From positions 124,001 through 188,000 of the forward strand of contig CAKTUZ010000001.1 in NCBI GenBank assembly GCA_934621605.1: 64,000 bases of DNA, read 5' to 3'. Below the pieces are notes generated by a model, which was not told the DNA's origin, did not search any database, and worked only from the letters and a program-made list of their open reading frames with translations. The DNA comes from an uncultured bacterium (GTDB lineage Bacteria > Vulcanimicrobiota > Xenobia > Xenobiales > Xenobiaceae). Below are positions 16,267 to 25,331 of the stretch, piece by piece. The number at the start of each line of letters is the position of its first letter. The stretch's first letter is position 1. The translations under genes and the position numbers were made by a program.

Positions 16267-17562
16267 TTGAAAATATTTAGAGATCCCGTACATGAGGATA
16301 TTTTCCTGCCCGATGAGTTGATTGAGCTTATAGATACGGCTCAAATGCAGAGACTTCGAGGCATAAAGCAGTTAGGTACGGCATCTTTGGTCTATCCGGG
16401 AGCAGTTCACACTCGCTTTGAACACAGCTTAGGTACGTGCCACTTGGCGCTTACCCTACTAAATATACTGGAGGAATTCGGTACTAAGGTTGATTCTTCC
16501 AAAAGGTTAGCTGTGAGTGCGGCTGCTCTTTTGCATGATATAGGTCATATTCCCTTTGGTCATACTGTAGAAGATGAGCGGCGCATTTTTAGCCGTCATG
16601 ATTCGCCTGAGCGTTTCGAACTTTTTTTTAATAAACGTACTGAGCTGGGCAAAGTACTTCATAAATTGGCTATAGCCGAATCTGTAAGAGCTATTCTCTG
16701 CGGACAAACTGAAGAAGCTTGGCCAAATGAGCTTATTAGCGGTATGTTTTGCGCCGATCTCTTGGATTATTTGGCTCGCGATGCCTATTTTTGTGGTCTA
16801 TCTCAAAAATATGACAAGCGCATTATTCGCAGCTTGCGCATAGATGGCAACCATTTATATTTAGATTGTCAGAAAAATGGTGTAATTAGAGAAGATTTAG
16901 TTTCTGAGGTTATAAATTTACTGCGCTTGCGCTATTTCTTAACCGAGCGCGTTTTTTTTCATCATACTAAGACCGCTTCCGGAGCCATGATTTCTCGTAT
17001 AGTGGAGCGTGCCCTAGAATTGGGTTTAAAGCTTAAAGATATTTTGCCTTTGGGCGATGAGCGTCTTTTGGCTTTTATAGACTGGCATTTTGGCGAGGAT
17101 CCCCTGATTGCCGGATTGCTTAAAGCTTTCAGCTCACGCAAAATTTATAAGCGCGCTTATGTGTTGACCAGGCGTATTGGTTACGAAAAAGAGTCACAGT
17201 TGGTGGAACGTTTTCATAACAGAACCGAATTGCGCAAAGAAGCTGAAGAGGAGCTTACTACAGAGCTTGGACTTGAGCCGGGTGAGCTGATTATTTATTG
17301 CCCTTCGGCCAATATGCAATTAAAAGAAGCCGAAGTTTTGGTAAAAATAGGGACAGAGGCTCCGTGCTCTCTGGCTTCTTTACAATTGCCAGAAGTTAAT
17401 GTACTGCGTGATAAGCATCGCAATTTGTGGCGTTTTTACGTTTTTGTGGCTCAGAAGCGCCAATATAAATTAAAACAAATTTCTCGGGCTTGCGAACGCT
17501 ATTTTGGTTCGGAAAACCATTTGCCAGCTTTGCAAAGTGCGCAGCTTTATATGAATTTTTAG
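16267..17562 (+). CDS. HD-superfamily phosphohydrolase (COG1078, dGTPase-like)
   Basis: HD phosphohydrolases use His/Asp-bound metals to cleave phosphate esters; COG1078 members resemble dNTP triphosphohydrolases. The N-terminus shows the family's DPVHEDI and the GTASLVYPGAVHTRFEHSLG block (H53). The HD pair is H90-D91 in LLHDIGHIPFGH, and a later metal-site helix reads CADLLDYLARD. The length of 431 residues is normal. The start is TTG. It follows the acidic chaperone-like gene by 3 bases. The substrate cannot be told from sequence. Confidence 0.88.
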   Translation: MKIFRDPVHEDIFLPDELIELIDTAQMQRLRGIKQLGTASLVYPGAVHTRFEHSLGTCHLALTLLNILEEFGTKVDSSKRLAVSAAALLHDIGHIPFGHTVEDERRIFSRHDSPERFELFFNKRTELGKVLHKLAIAESVRAILCGQTEEAWPNELISGMFCADLLDYLARDAYFCGLSQKYDKRIIRSLRIDGNHLYLDCQKNGVIREDLVSEVINLLRLRYFLTERVFFHHTKTASGAMISRIVERALELGLKLKDILPLGDERLLAFIDWHFGEDPLIAGLLKAFSSRKIYKRAYVLTRRIGYEKESQLVERFHNRTELRKEAEEELTTELGLEPGELIIYCPSANMQLKEAEVLVKIGTEAPCSLASLQLPEVNVLRDKHRNLWRFYVFVAQKRQYKLKQISRACERYFGSENHLPALQSAQLYMNF

Positions 17563-17766
17563 CTTGGCATTGACTTGTATAGGCGTAGGCGCATTCAAAT
17601 AGAGGCTTGTACCTTATTTTCGCCATCGGTTATAAAATGTTAGCTTTACATGAACGTGCTATAGTGAAAAAAAGACCGGCGTGACAAGTATAACAAGGTC
17701 GCACAGGCAAAATAGGCATAGCGCAGTCGTAGTGCGAAAAAAAATGAGTTTTTTTCTAAAAGGGTA

Positions 17767-17795
17767 TTGCATTATTAGGGCCGAGATGGTATATT
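17767..17795 (+). promoter_or_regulatory. Promoter of the tRNA cluster
   Basis: TTGCAT (17767-17772), 17 bases, TATATT (17790-17795): a well-spaced sigma70-type promoter that ends 19 bases before the first tRNA. Confidence 0.75.
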
Positions 17796-17814
17796 AGCGG
17801 AGCCAGAGGAGCTC

Positions 17815-17890
17815 GGGCCCATAGCTCAGCGGTTAGAGCAGTTGGCTCATAACTAATTGGTCCCTGGTTCGAATCCAGGTGGGCCCACCA
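17815..17890 (+). tRNA. tRNA with CAT anticodon (Ile2 or elongator Met)
   Basis: A 76-base cloverleaf with acceptor GGGCCCA/TGGGCCC, D-arm GCTC/GAGC, anticodon loop CTCATAA, T-arm CCTGG/CCAGG and encoded CCA. The CAT anticodon is shared by elongator Met and lysidine-modified Ile2. The GGGCC acceptor resembles tRNA-Ile2, and a tRNA-Ile lysidine synthetase substrate is my preference. It is not the initiator, since it has a fully paired first position. Confidence 0.9.
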
Positions 17891-17923
17891 AAACCCCTTG
17901 GCTTTCGGAAAGAAAGTATATAT

Positions 17924-18000
17924 GGCCCGGTGGTCTAGCGGTTTAGGACGCTGGCCTTTCAAGCCGGAGATCACGGGTTCGATTCCCGTCCGGGCTACCA
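17924..18000 (+). tRNA. tRNA-Glu (TTC)
   Basis: A 77-base cloverleaf: acceptor GGCCCGG/CCGGGCT (first pair G-U), anticodon stem CTGGC/GCCGG with loop CTTTCAA, T-arm ACGGG/CCCGT, encoded CCA. The anticodon TTC reads GAA/GAG. It shares the upstream promoter with the CAT tRNA. Confidence 0.95.
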
Positions 18001-18042
18001 CTCAAAATACTGTCCTTTATAGGAAAGGCGGTTAAATAGGAT

Positions 18043-18093
18043 GAGAGGCTGATTTAGTTAAACAGCGTTTGCTGATAAGCTTCTCTTTTTTTT
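18043..18093 (+). terminator. Terminator-like hairpin abutting tRNA-Val
   Basis: GAGAGGCT (18043-18050) pairs with AGCTTCTC, with an inner stem CAGC-GTTT-GCTG, followed by eight Ts that end at the base before the tRNA-Val 5' end. It would end the first two tRNAs' transcript, but it leaves no obvious room for a tRNA-Val promoter. Confidence 0.6.
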
Positions 18094-18170
18094 GGACGAG
18101 TAGCTCAGTTGGTTAGAGCACCTGCCTTACAAGCAGGGGGTCGGCGGTTCGAGTCCGTTCTCGTCCACCA
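18094..18170 (+). tRNA. tRNA-Val (TAC)
   Basis: A 77-base cloverleaf: acceptor GGACGAG/CTCGTCC, D-arm GCTC/GAGC, anticodon stem CCTGC/GCAGG with loop CTTACAA, T-arm GGCGG/CCGTT, encoded CCA. The anticodon TAC reads GTA/GTG. Confidence 0.95.
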
Positions 18171-18279
18171 TAAGATGGGATCTTAGCTCGGAGAGTTAGG
18201 GTCTTTTTTTTTATCCTTTTTGACATAAAGTATATTTTTAGTATCATGTAGCGGTATAAAAACAATATTCGAAAGAGAA

Positions 18280-19281
18280 TTGACGAAGTTGCTAAAGCCC
18301 TTAACTTGTGTAGAAATTTGCGCCGGAGCTGGCGGACAGGCGTTGGGATTGGCTTTAGCCGGCTTTTTCCATCTTGCCTTAGTGGAATACGAAAGTGAAT
18401 ATTGCCAAGTTCTAAAGAAAAATCGCCCTGAATGGAATGTTGTATGTGAGGATGTACACCATTTTAACGGACATAGTTTTAAAGGCGTCGATCTTTTGGC
18501 TGGTGGGGTACCTTGTCCACCATTTTCTATAGCCGGTAAACAGTTGGGGAAAAATGATGAGCGTGATCTTTTCCCCGAGGCTATTCGTTTAATTGGGGAA
18601 ATGAAGCCTAGGGCTGTTATGTTGGAAAATGTTAAAGGTTTTCTGGAAAGTGGTTTTGTTGAATATCGCAACTATATTTTAGATTCTATTGAAAATTTAG
18701 GTTATAGAGTTCATATAAAGCTCTTAAATGCCTCAGATTTTGGAGTTCCTCAACTTAGGCCCAGAGTAGTTATTGTAGGTATTGCTGAAGGAGAGCAAGG
18801 AAATTTCTCTTATCCCAAAGGAGATAGTAATCAAGTCCAAACTGTTGGCAATTGTTTAGTAGATTTAATGGCTGAGCGTGGTTGGAATGGAGCTAAAGCT
18901 TGGGCGAAAAAAGCCGATAAAGTGGCTCCGACTTTGGTTGGCGGCTCTAAAAAACATGGAGGCCCGGATTTGGGGCCAGTGCGTTCTCGCAAAGCTTGGG
19001 CTGAGTTGGGAGTTGATGGATTGGGTATAGCCAACAGTGCGCCTGAGCCTGATTTTGAAGGTATGCCACGCTTAACCGGCCGCATGATGGCTCGCTTACA
19101 AGGCTTTCCCGACACTTGGACTTTTGGCCATAAAAAAACGGCCGCTTGTCGTATGATAGGCAATGCCTTTCCCCCGCCAGTAGCTCAAGCCGTAGGCCTT
19201 AAAATAAAGGAGTGTTTAGAAGGTGCATGCTCTAATTGCCCAAGAGAGAAAAGCTTTTCACAAACAACTTTTAGATACTGA
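18280..19281 (+). CDS. DNA cytosine-5 methyltransferase of a type II restriction-modification system (predicted GCCGGC)
   Basis: It transfers methyl from S-adenosylmethionine to C5 of cytosine, protecting host DNA. The order of the motifs is canonical: motif I GAGGQALG near 17-24, motif IV with catalytic C79 in VPCPPFS, motif VI MLENV near 120, motif VIII QLRPRVVIVG near 153, motif IX MARLQGFPD near 275, and motif X GNAFPPPVAQAVG near 295. The target-recognition region between VIII and IX is about 110 residues. The start is TTG after GAAAGAGAA. It overlaps the endonuclease gene by 59 bases. GCCGGC as the target is inferred from the partner. Confidence 0.92.
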   Translation: MTKLLKPLTCVEICAGAGGQALGLALAGFFHLALVEYESEYCQVLKKNRPEWNVVCEDVHHFNGHSFKGVDLLAGGVPCPPFSIAGKQLGKNDERDLFPEAIRLIGEMKPRAVMLENVKGFLESGFVEYRNYILDSIENLGYRVHIKLLNASDFGVPQLRPRVVIVGIAEGEQGNFSYPKGDSNQVQTVGNCLVDLMAERGWNGAKAWAKKADKVAPTLVGGSKKHGGPDLGPVRSRKAWAELGVDGLGIANSAPEPDFEGMPRLTGRMMARLQGFPDTWTFGHKKTAACRMIGNAFPPPVAQAVGLKIKECLEGACSNCPREKSFSQTTFRY

Positions 19282-20098
19282 AACCTTGACACTAACTGCT
19301 GACGGGATTGTTTCAAATGCAGATAAGAGTAGCAAATTATCTAAGCAAATTGCTCAAGAGATTATAAGGCTTATTGGGCAAAATGATGGCTTAGATATTT
19401 GTTTAACAAAAAAAATTGCTGGTCAAACATTAGGAAAACAGTTTGAATTTTGTGTAACTGGATTCTTACAGAAGACTTTTCCATTTTTATCAAATTTGCG
19501 CCCTGGTTGTTGGAAAATATTTCAACTTGGCAATAACAACAGACTGAAGACTAGCGATTTTGCCCAGTATGAACATTTAGCTTATTTAAGTAGACTTACT
19601 GCTGCTGATTCACAGTTAGCTGCTTCGTTAGGAAATGATTATTTAATTGCACCTGATATTGTTATATATAGGGAGCTCTGCGAAGATTCTGAAATAAATG
19701 CAGGTATTGAAATTGTAGATAAGTGTACTTGTACTATGGCGGACTTAAGAAAAGCTAATGGCGGAAAGCCTATACTTCATGCTAGTATTTCGGCAAAATT
19801 TACTATGCGAAGTGACAGAGCACAGAACAGTCGCACTGAAGCGTTGAATCTGATTCGTAACCGTAAGGGGCGTGTGCCGCATATTGCAGTAGTGACAGCT
19901 GAACCTATGCCTAACAGACTAGCATCTTTGGCTTTAGGAACAGGAGATATAGATTGCGTATATCACTTCGCTCTGTACGAATTAGAACAATCTGTGCACA
20001 AGTTCGGCTCTGAAGACAGCGTAGATCTTCTCAAAGCTCTTATATCCGGTCGGCGTTTGAAAGATATCTCTGATTTGCCTCTAGATCTAGCTGTTTAG
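19223..20098 (+). CDS. NgoMIV-family type II restriction endonuclease
   Basis: This is a 291-residue PD-D/ExK endonuclease that matches NgoMIV (286 residues, cuts G^CCGGC) in length and active site. NgoMIV uses E70, D140, S185, K187 and E201. Here E75, D145 (in APDIV), S190, K192 (SAKFTMRSDR) and E206 (RTEALN) all sit at a constant offset of five. The CCGG-reading RSDR motif is at 196-199. The GTG start has AAGGAG 10 bases upstream, inside the methyltransferase gene, so translation is probably coupled. The target is likely GCCGGC; the methyltransferase gene itself contains such a site (about 18358). Confidence 0.9.
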   Translation: MHALIAQERKAFHKQLLDTETLTLTADGIVSNADKSSKLSKQIAQEIIRLIGQNDGLDICLTKKIAGQTLGKQFEFCVTGFLQKTFPFLSNLRPGCWKIFQLGNNNRLKTSDFAQYEHLAYLSRLTAADSQLAASLGNDYLIAPDIVIYRELCEDSEINAGIEIVDKCTCTMADLRKANGGKPILHASISAKFTMRSDRAQNSRTEALNLIRNRKGRVPHIAVVTAEPMPNRLASLALGTGDIDCVYHFALYELEQSVHKFGSEDSVDLLKALISGRRLKDISDLPLDLAV

Positions 20099-20203
20099 AA
20101 AACGTTTCGGCTTAAAAAAGGCCGACTTTAATTTGGCTAGAATAGCGCCGGGAAGCGGTTGGGCGGTAGATTAGTTTTGCTCGGCTGGGAAAGGTTTTAC
20201 TCG

Positions 20204-21007
20204 ATGTTTACTTGCAATGCTAAAGCTGATATTGGCGTTTTCGGCGGTTCCGGTTTCTATAGTTTAGATTCCAATGCGGAAATGATTGCGCTTAACACAC
20301 CTTACGGCCCTACTAGCGACAGAATTTCTTTAATCAATATTCACGGCAAGCGCGTAGCCTTTTTGCCTCGCCATGGCGCCGATCATCGTTTGTCGCCTAC
20401 GCATATTCCATATAGAGCTAACCTTTGGGCTATGAAGCAACTGGGTGTTAAAGCTATTATCGGCCCTTGTGCCGCAGGTAGCTTGCAAGTTGATATTAAA
20501 CCTGGCAGCTTTGTGGTTTGCGATCAATTTGTAGATAGAACTTGGGGACGTAAAGATACTTTCTTTGAAGGGCCTGAAGTGCGCCATTTAACTGGAGCCG
20601 AGCCCTATTGCCCTAGCTTGCGTCCTTTAGTTGTAGAATGTGCTAAAGAACTTGGCATTGAAGTTCATCCTAAAGGCACTATGGTTGTAATACAGGGGCC
20701 GCGTTTTTCTACCAGAGCCGAAAGCGAATGGTTTAGAAAGATGGGCTGGCATGTAGTTAACATGACTGGCTACCCTGAGTGCTATTTAGCCCGCGAAATG
20801 GAAATTTGTTACGTCAACGTATCCTTAATTACCGATTATGATGCTGGTATTGAAGGTATTGCTGAAGCGGTAACTGGTGACGAAGTGAGCCGAGTGTTTG
20901 CCGAAAATAACCAAAAAGTAAAAGCGCTCATTTACAAAGTGATTGAAAAGATCGATTTAAGTAAAGATTGCTCTTGCCACCACGCTTTAGCTGGCGATAC
21001 CATGTAG
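20204..21007 (+). CDS. mtnP: MTA / purine nucleoside phosphorylase (MtnP family)
   Basis: This family cleaves 5'-methylthioadenosine or other purine nucleosides with phosphate to give the free base and sugar phosphate. Visible: the phosphate loop GVFGGSGFYSL at the N-terminus, PRHGADHRLSPTHIPYRAN, and GPRFSTRAES. The base-site region reads MTGYPECYLARE, where classical MTA phosphorylases have MT-x-x-PE followed by hydrophobic residues, so the substrate preference (MTA or 6-oxopurine nucleosides) is open. I use the ATG at 20204 (GGGAAAGG about 9 bases upstream); the frame is open to 20159, but that extension has no family match. The C-terminus has a short Cys/His-rich tail. Confidence 0.85.
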   Translation: MFTCNAKADIGVFGGSGFYSLDSNAEMIALNTPYGPTSDRISLINIHGKRVAFLPRHGADHRLSPTHIPYRANLWAMKQLGVKAIIGPCAAGSLQVDIKPGSFVVCDQFVDRTWGRKDTFFEGPEVRHLTGAEPYCPSLRPLVVECAKELGIEVHPKGTMVVIQGPRFSTRAESEWFRKMGWHVVNMTGYPECYLAREMEICYVNVSLITDYDAGIEGIAEAVTGDEVSRVFAENNQKVKALIYKVIEKIDLSKDCSCHHALAGDTM

Positions 21008-21070
21008 CCATTTTGTTAGGAAATTAGTCGAGCTAGTATAGCTTGTTTGTACCTAAGTAAATAGTAATAG

Positions 21071-21105
21071 AAAAGACCGCCTCCAAAGAAGAAGCGGTCT
21101 TTTTG
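21071..21105. terminator. Bidirectional terminator between mtnP and glnS
   Basis: AAAAGACCGC pairs with GCGGTCTTTT between two convergent genes, with A and T tracts on the respective sides. Confidence 0.88.
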
Positions 21106-21131
21106 TATGTTAGCGTTTATAGCTTAAAAGT

Positions 21132-22844
21132 TTACTTTTTGCCTTGCATAATCTTGGCCCAAGTATCTTTTAAGGTGACTACGCGGTTAAATACCATGTG
21201 ATCTTTGGTCGTATCTTTATCGGTATAGAAATAACCGGTGCGCTCAAACTGGAACCATTTGCCTGCGGGAGTTTCGGCTACGCTGCTTTCTACTCTGGCA
21301 TCAGTAATAATTTCCAAAGAGTTGGGGTTAAGTTCGTCGATAAAGTTGACATCTTCGCGGGTAGCGGGATGATCAACAGCAAAGAGGCGATCGTAAAGTC
21401 TAACTTCGCAAGGAATAGACTCAGTGGCAGAGACCCAGTGCAAGGTACCTTTAATTTTACGGCCATCGGCAGCGTTGCCACCCTTAGACTCGGGATCGTA
21501 AGTGCAATGAACTTCGATAATGTTGCCATTTTCGTCTTTGACGACGGATTCGCACTTAATAATATAAGCGCGGCGCAAGCGAACTTCGCGACCGGGAGCC
21601 AAACGGAAGAATTTGGGTACCGGCTCTTCCATAAAGTCATCGCGCTCAATAAAGATTTCTTTGGTGAACTTGAGGTTGCGATATCCCATTTTGGGCGGAT
21701 CGTCGGGGAAGTAGGGAGCTTCGAACTCTTCTACTTGGCCTGCGGGATAATTGTCAATGATGAGCTTTAAAGGACGGAGAACGCCCATAATGCGTGGTAC
21801 TTTGGGGTTGAGATCGTCACGGACGGCTTGCTCAAAGACGGAATAACTAGTCCAAGTTTCGGCTTTGCTGATGCCGATGCGGTCGCAGAAAAGGCGGATA
21901 GCTTCGGGAGTATAGCCGCGACGGCGCATACCGGCAATAGTTGGCATGCGAGGGTCGTCCCAACCGTTGACACGATGTTCTTTCACCAACTGGAGAAGTT
22001 TGCGTTTACTGACGATTACTGACTCCAGGTTGAGGCGAGAAAACTCGATCTGGCGAGGGCGGCATTCTACGCCTACATTTTCCAAGACCCAATCATAAAG
22101 GGGACGGTTGTTCTCAAACTCTAAAGTGCACAGAGAGTGGGTGATGCCTTCAATGGAGTCGGAGAGGCAATGGGTGAAATCGTACATAGGATAGATGCAC
22201 CACTTGTCGCCTGTATGAGGGTGGGACTGATGACGAATACGATACAGAGTCGGATCGCGCATGACAATATTGGGATGAGCCATATCGATTTTGGCGCGCA
22301 AAACCTTGGATCCGTCGGGGAATTCTCCGGCCTTCATACGGCGGAAGAGATCTAAATTCTCTTCTACGGAACGATCGCGGCAAGGACTATTTTTGCCGGG
22401 CTCAGTAAGCGTACCGCGGCTCAGGCGAATCTCTTCGGCGCTGGAGTCATCTACGTAAGCTTTGCCTTTCATAATCAGGCGTTCGGCATATTCGTAAAGC
22501 TGATCGAAATAATCGGAAGCGTTGTAAACTTTGTCGCCCCACTCGAAGCCGAGCCATTTTACGTCTTCTTTGATCGCGTTGATGTATTCGGTCTCTTCTT
22601 TGCCGGGGTTGGTGTCGTCCATGCGCAAATGGCAAGTACCGTGATAATCGCGGGCTAAGCCAAAGTCTAAGCAAATAGCTTTAGCATGGCCAACGTGTAA
22701 ATATCCGTTGGGTTCGGGCGGAAAACGGGTGACAACGGTAGTGTGTTTGCCGCTGGCCAAATCCTCGTCTATAATGTTGCGAATAAAATTGGTAGCGTGA
22801 GGAGAAGTTGATTCCACGCGCTCTGTATTGGTATCGTTATTCAT
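21132..22844 (-). CDS. glnS: Glutaminyl-tRNA synthetase
   Basis: A class I synthetase that charges tRNA-Gln directly with glutamine and ATP. HIGH-type motif HVGH is at residues 50-53 in FPPEPNGYLHVGHAK. The substrate loop RMDDTNPGKEE, GITHSLCTLEF and the KMSKS-like VSKRKL (about 285) are GlnRS-specific features. The C-terminal half forms the two beta-barrel anticodon-binding domain. The length of 570 matches the bacterial enzyme. GlnRS occurs in only part of the bacteria, the others using GatCAB, so it is a useful lineage marker. It is monocistronic, with a shared terminator downstream. Confidence 0.97.
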   Translation of the reverse strand: MNNDTNTERVESTSPHATNFIRNIIDEDLASGKHTTVVTRFPPEPNGYLHVGHAKAICLDFGLARDYHGTCHLRMDDTNPGKEETEYINAIKEDVKWLGFEWGDKVYNASDYFDQLYEYAERLIMKGKAYVDDSSAEEIRLSRGTLTEPGKNSPCRDRSVEENLDLFRRMKAGEFPDGSKVLRAKIDMAHPNIVMRDPTLYRIRHQSHPHTGDKWCIYPMYDFTHCLSDSIEGITHSLCTLEFENNRPLYDWVLENVGVECRPRQIEFSRLNLESVIVSKRKLLQLVKEHRVNGWDDPRMPTIAGMRRRGYTPEAIRLFCDRIGISKAETWTSYSVFEQAVRDDLNPKVPRIMGVLRPLKLIIDNYPAGQVEEFEAPYFPDDPPKMGYRNLKFTKEIFIERDDFMEEPVPKFFRLAPGREVRLRRAYIIKCESVVKDENGNIIEVHCTYDPESKGGNAADGRKIKGTLHWVSATESIPCEVRLYDRLFAVDHPATREDVNFIDELNPNSLEIITDARVESSVAETPAGKWFQFERTGYFYTDKDTTKDHMVFNRVVTLKDTWAKIMQGKK

Positions 22845-23068
22845 AGTTGATAATTCCTTATAGGGCGGATCTCAGAAATCGCGTCCATTAGAATAGAGTC
22901 GATTTTTTTTCGACCGGTCTTGATTTTAGCATTTTTTATAGGCTTAGGCTATGTTTGGTTGGTTTTGCTTTAGTCGCTCAAGCAAGTTCCGGTGGGCAGG
23001 TAAACAAAGTCGGTCCGTAAATTAAACTGTTCCGGGTCTATAAAAGGAAGGCGAGGGAGAGGATATTT

Positions 23069-23419
23069 ATGTGGGAAAAGATTGGTAATTATGCTCTGAA
23101 AATATATGAGCGCATTAGAGAATTTTATGCTACTCCGGGAAATGTGGGCTTAAAAATTCTTTTCTCTGCTTTAGGTTGTTTTGTAATTGGCTTTCTTTTG
23201 CCCTTAATACTTATAATAATTGTCATTGCCGCTTGGGTTTTTTATCAAGACTTAAATAGCGGTCCTATTTCCGGTGGTAAAAACTGTCCTCTACCTCCGC
23301 CTGAAGAACAAGTTGAACCTGCTAAGCAGAGTCGGCCCTTGAAAGAAGCGCAATTTTTTAGCCGTTTAAGGCCTGATTCGGTTAGATTCTTTTTAGGCGA
23401 AGTTGAAAGTTGTCGCTAA
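23069..23419 (+). CDS. Small single-helix membrane protein, unknown
   Basis: A 116-residue protein. After an amphipathic start (residues 1-25), residues ~28-58 form a long hydrophobic stretch (GLKILFSALGCFVIGFLLPL and beyond), possibly one long or two short membrane helices. A polar C-terminus follows. GGGAGAGGA lies upstream of the ATG. It ends 25 bases before dnaX, so may be co-transcribed with it. No family recognised. Confidence 0.6.
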   Translation: MWEKIGNYALKIYERIREFYATPGNVGLKILFSALGCFVIGFLLPLILIIIVIAAWVFYQDLNSGPISGGKNCPLPPPEEQVEPAKQSRPLKEAQFFSRLRPDSVRFFLGEVESCR

Positions 23420-23444
23420 ATTCTAGGAGTTCTTTTCAGTTAAT

Positions 23445-25325
23445 ATGGCCAGTGTTTCGCTCTTTCAAAAATATCGTTCTCAAAAATTTGAAGATTTAGT
23501 CGGCCAAGAAGTAGTAGTCAAAACATTAAAAAATAGTTTGGCTTCTGGCCGTATGGCTAATGTTTATCTTTTTTGCGGTCCGCGTGGCACCGGCAAGACC
23601 AGTACAGCTAGAATTTTGGCTAAAGCCTTAAATTGTGAAGGTACTGCGGCCGAGCCTTGTCAGGGGCCGACAGCTGAGCCTTGTTGTCAATGTTCGGCTT
23701 GCCGAGCTATAGCCGAAGGTTCATGCTTGGATGTATTGGAAATTGATGCCGCTTCTAATACTCAAGTAGATAAAATTAGAGAATTTATCGTTGATAAAGT
23801 TCAATTTGCTCCGGCGCAGGTTCGTTATAAAGTTTATATTATTGATGAAGTTCACAAATTATCTGATTCGTCTTTCAATGCACTCTTAAAAACATTGGAA
23901 GAGCCGCCCAAACATGTTGTTTTCATTTTAGCCACTACCGATCCGGAAAAAATTCCGGCTACGATTATTTCTCGCTGTCAGCGTTATAATTTCCAACGTT
24001 TTACTTTACAACAGACTGTCGATCATATAAAAGATATTGCTGCTAAAGAGGGTGTGCAACTTGATGAGCTGGCCGCTGAGCTTATAGCCCGATCTTCCGA
24101 AGGTTCCATGCGTGATGCTTTGGTAATGCTAGAACAAGCCATGTTTTTTTGTTGTCAGCAGGGCGATCATTGCCAACAAATAGGTGGAGAAGACGTGCGT
24201 GGCCTTTTGGGATTAGCTGGGGCTGAAGCCATTCAGGAGCTTGTTTCCGGTTTTATTGCTCAAGATTGTTCTCGAGTGTTGAATCTTCTGAATAGTTTAA
24301 TCAATAAAGGGCGCAATTTAAGTAAGTTGGCAGCTGAGCTTTTAGACTATTTGCGTCAAATGATGCTGATTTGTGTTAAAGCCGCCGATCAAGACTCTTT
24401 AGGAGTTACCGATAATTACTTTCAAGAACTGGTTAAACGCAGTCAACTGGTAAAATTGGGGACAATTTTAAGTTGGATTGGCAGCATAAGTGAATTGCAG
24501 CGCAGTCTTTCCGGCAATCAAAGTGCTCGCTTAGCTTGGGAAATGGTATTGATTAAGCTGACTGCACCTATGGCCGGAAGTGATACTGGCAGCCTTTTAG
24601 CCAGAATTGAAGCTTTAGAAGCTGAAGTTTCCACTTTAAAGATGCTGAAGAGTAACTTGTCGACTCAGGTTGGTTCTGCGACTACATTGGCAGTTGCTCC
24701 AGATTCTATGGCACTGCAGAATATAGATAAATCGACTGAAACTAGTGATCTTTTGGCGGTTAATGTTGAAGTGGAGCCTCCGGAAACAGATCCTCTTCCC
24801 AACTCGGTTGATAATTTGGGCTGGGGCACAGAACCAGTTGAAACAGCTCCGGTATCTTTGCCTTCTTACAAAGTTTCTCAGGTTGAATCTAAGGGCAGAG
24901 GAGCAACTAAAGCTTCAGCTTCATCCAAAAATAGTGAAGTTAGAAGTAGGCAGGGTGGGGCAGGCAAAGTTTGGCAAAAATTATTGGGCTACTTGGAAGA
25001 GAAGAAACCGCCGATTTTTGCTTTGGTTCACGGCACTAAGTGTCTTTCGGCTCGCCAAGGCGTAATCGTTATAAAGTTTGATAGTGGACGTCGTGTCGAT
25101 TATGAGACAGCTTCTCAAAAACGTGCAGAAATAGAAGCCGTTTTAACTGAAGCTATGCAACGTCCTATTGAGCTGGATTTACGTATTAGTAAAGTTGCCA
25201 ATATAGATCCGCAGGATGAATATATGCATACTGTAAATTTGGTACTTAACAGTTTTGCTGGGCAGACCATAAGTAAATATGCCAATGGCAGTGCATCTGA
25301 TCCTAGCATTCGAACGGAGGCTTAA
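23445..25325 (+). CDS. dnaX: DNA polymerase III subunits gamma/tau
   Basis: This is the clamp-loader AAA+ ATPase. Walker A is GPRGTGKTS (45-53). A zinc module with paired cysteines (about 64-86) is followed by Walker B IIDEVH near 129, the sensor 1 region ATTDPEKIPATIISRCQR, and domain III to ~370. A Ser/Thr/Pro-rich linker (about 395-500) then leads to a tau-like C-terminal domain ending near 615. No programmed frameshift signal was evident, so only the full-length form is supported. It heads a cluster with yheU-like and phosphoesterase genes, with ybaB-recR next. Confidence 0.95.
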   Translation: MASVSLFQKYRSQKFEDLVGQEVVVKTLKNSLASGRMANVYLFCGPRGTGKTSTARILAKALNCEGTAAEPCQGPTAEPCCQCSACRAIAEGSCLDVLEIDAASNTQVDKIREFIVDKVQFAPAQVRYKVYIIDEVHKLSDSSFNALLKTLEEPPKHVVFILATTDPEKIPATIISRCQRYNFQRFTLQQTVDHIKDIAAKEGVQLDELAAELIARSSEGSMRDALVMLEQAMFFCCQQGDHCQQIGGEDVRGLLGLAGAEAIQELVSGFIAQDCSRVLNLLNSLINKGRNLSKLAAELLDYLRQMMLICVKAADQDSLGVTDNYFQELVKRSQLVKLGTILSWIGSISELQRSLSGNQSARLAWEMVLIKLTAPMAGSDTGSLLARIEALEAEVSTLKMLKSNLSTQVGSATTLAVAPDSMALQNIDKSTETSDLLAVNVEVEPPETDPLPNSVDNLGWGTEPVETAPVSLPSYKVSQVESKGRGATKASASSKNSEVRSRQGGAGKVWQKLLGYLEEKKPPIFALVHGTKCLSARQGVIVIKFDSGRRVDYETASQKRAEIEAVLTEAMQRPIELDLRISKVANIDPQDEYMHTVNLVLNSFAGQTISKYANGSASDPSIRTEA

Positions 25326-25331
25326 AATATA

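Noticed and set aside
17756..18001. Minus-strand open frame across the tRNA genes
   Set aside because: It is antisense to tRNA-CAT and tRNA-Glu; such frames are a frequent annotation artefact.
18171..20203. Prophage or integrative element next to the tRNA genes
   Set aside because: No integrase, phage gene or duplicated tRNA 3' end was found; only the restriction-modification pair is present.
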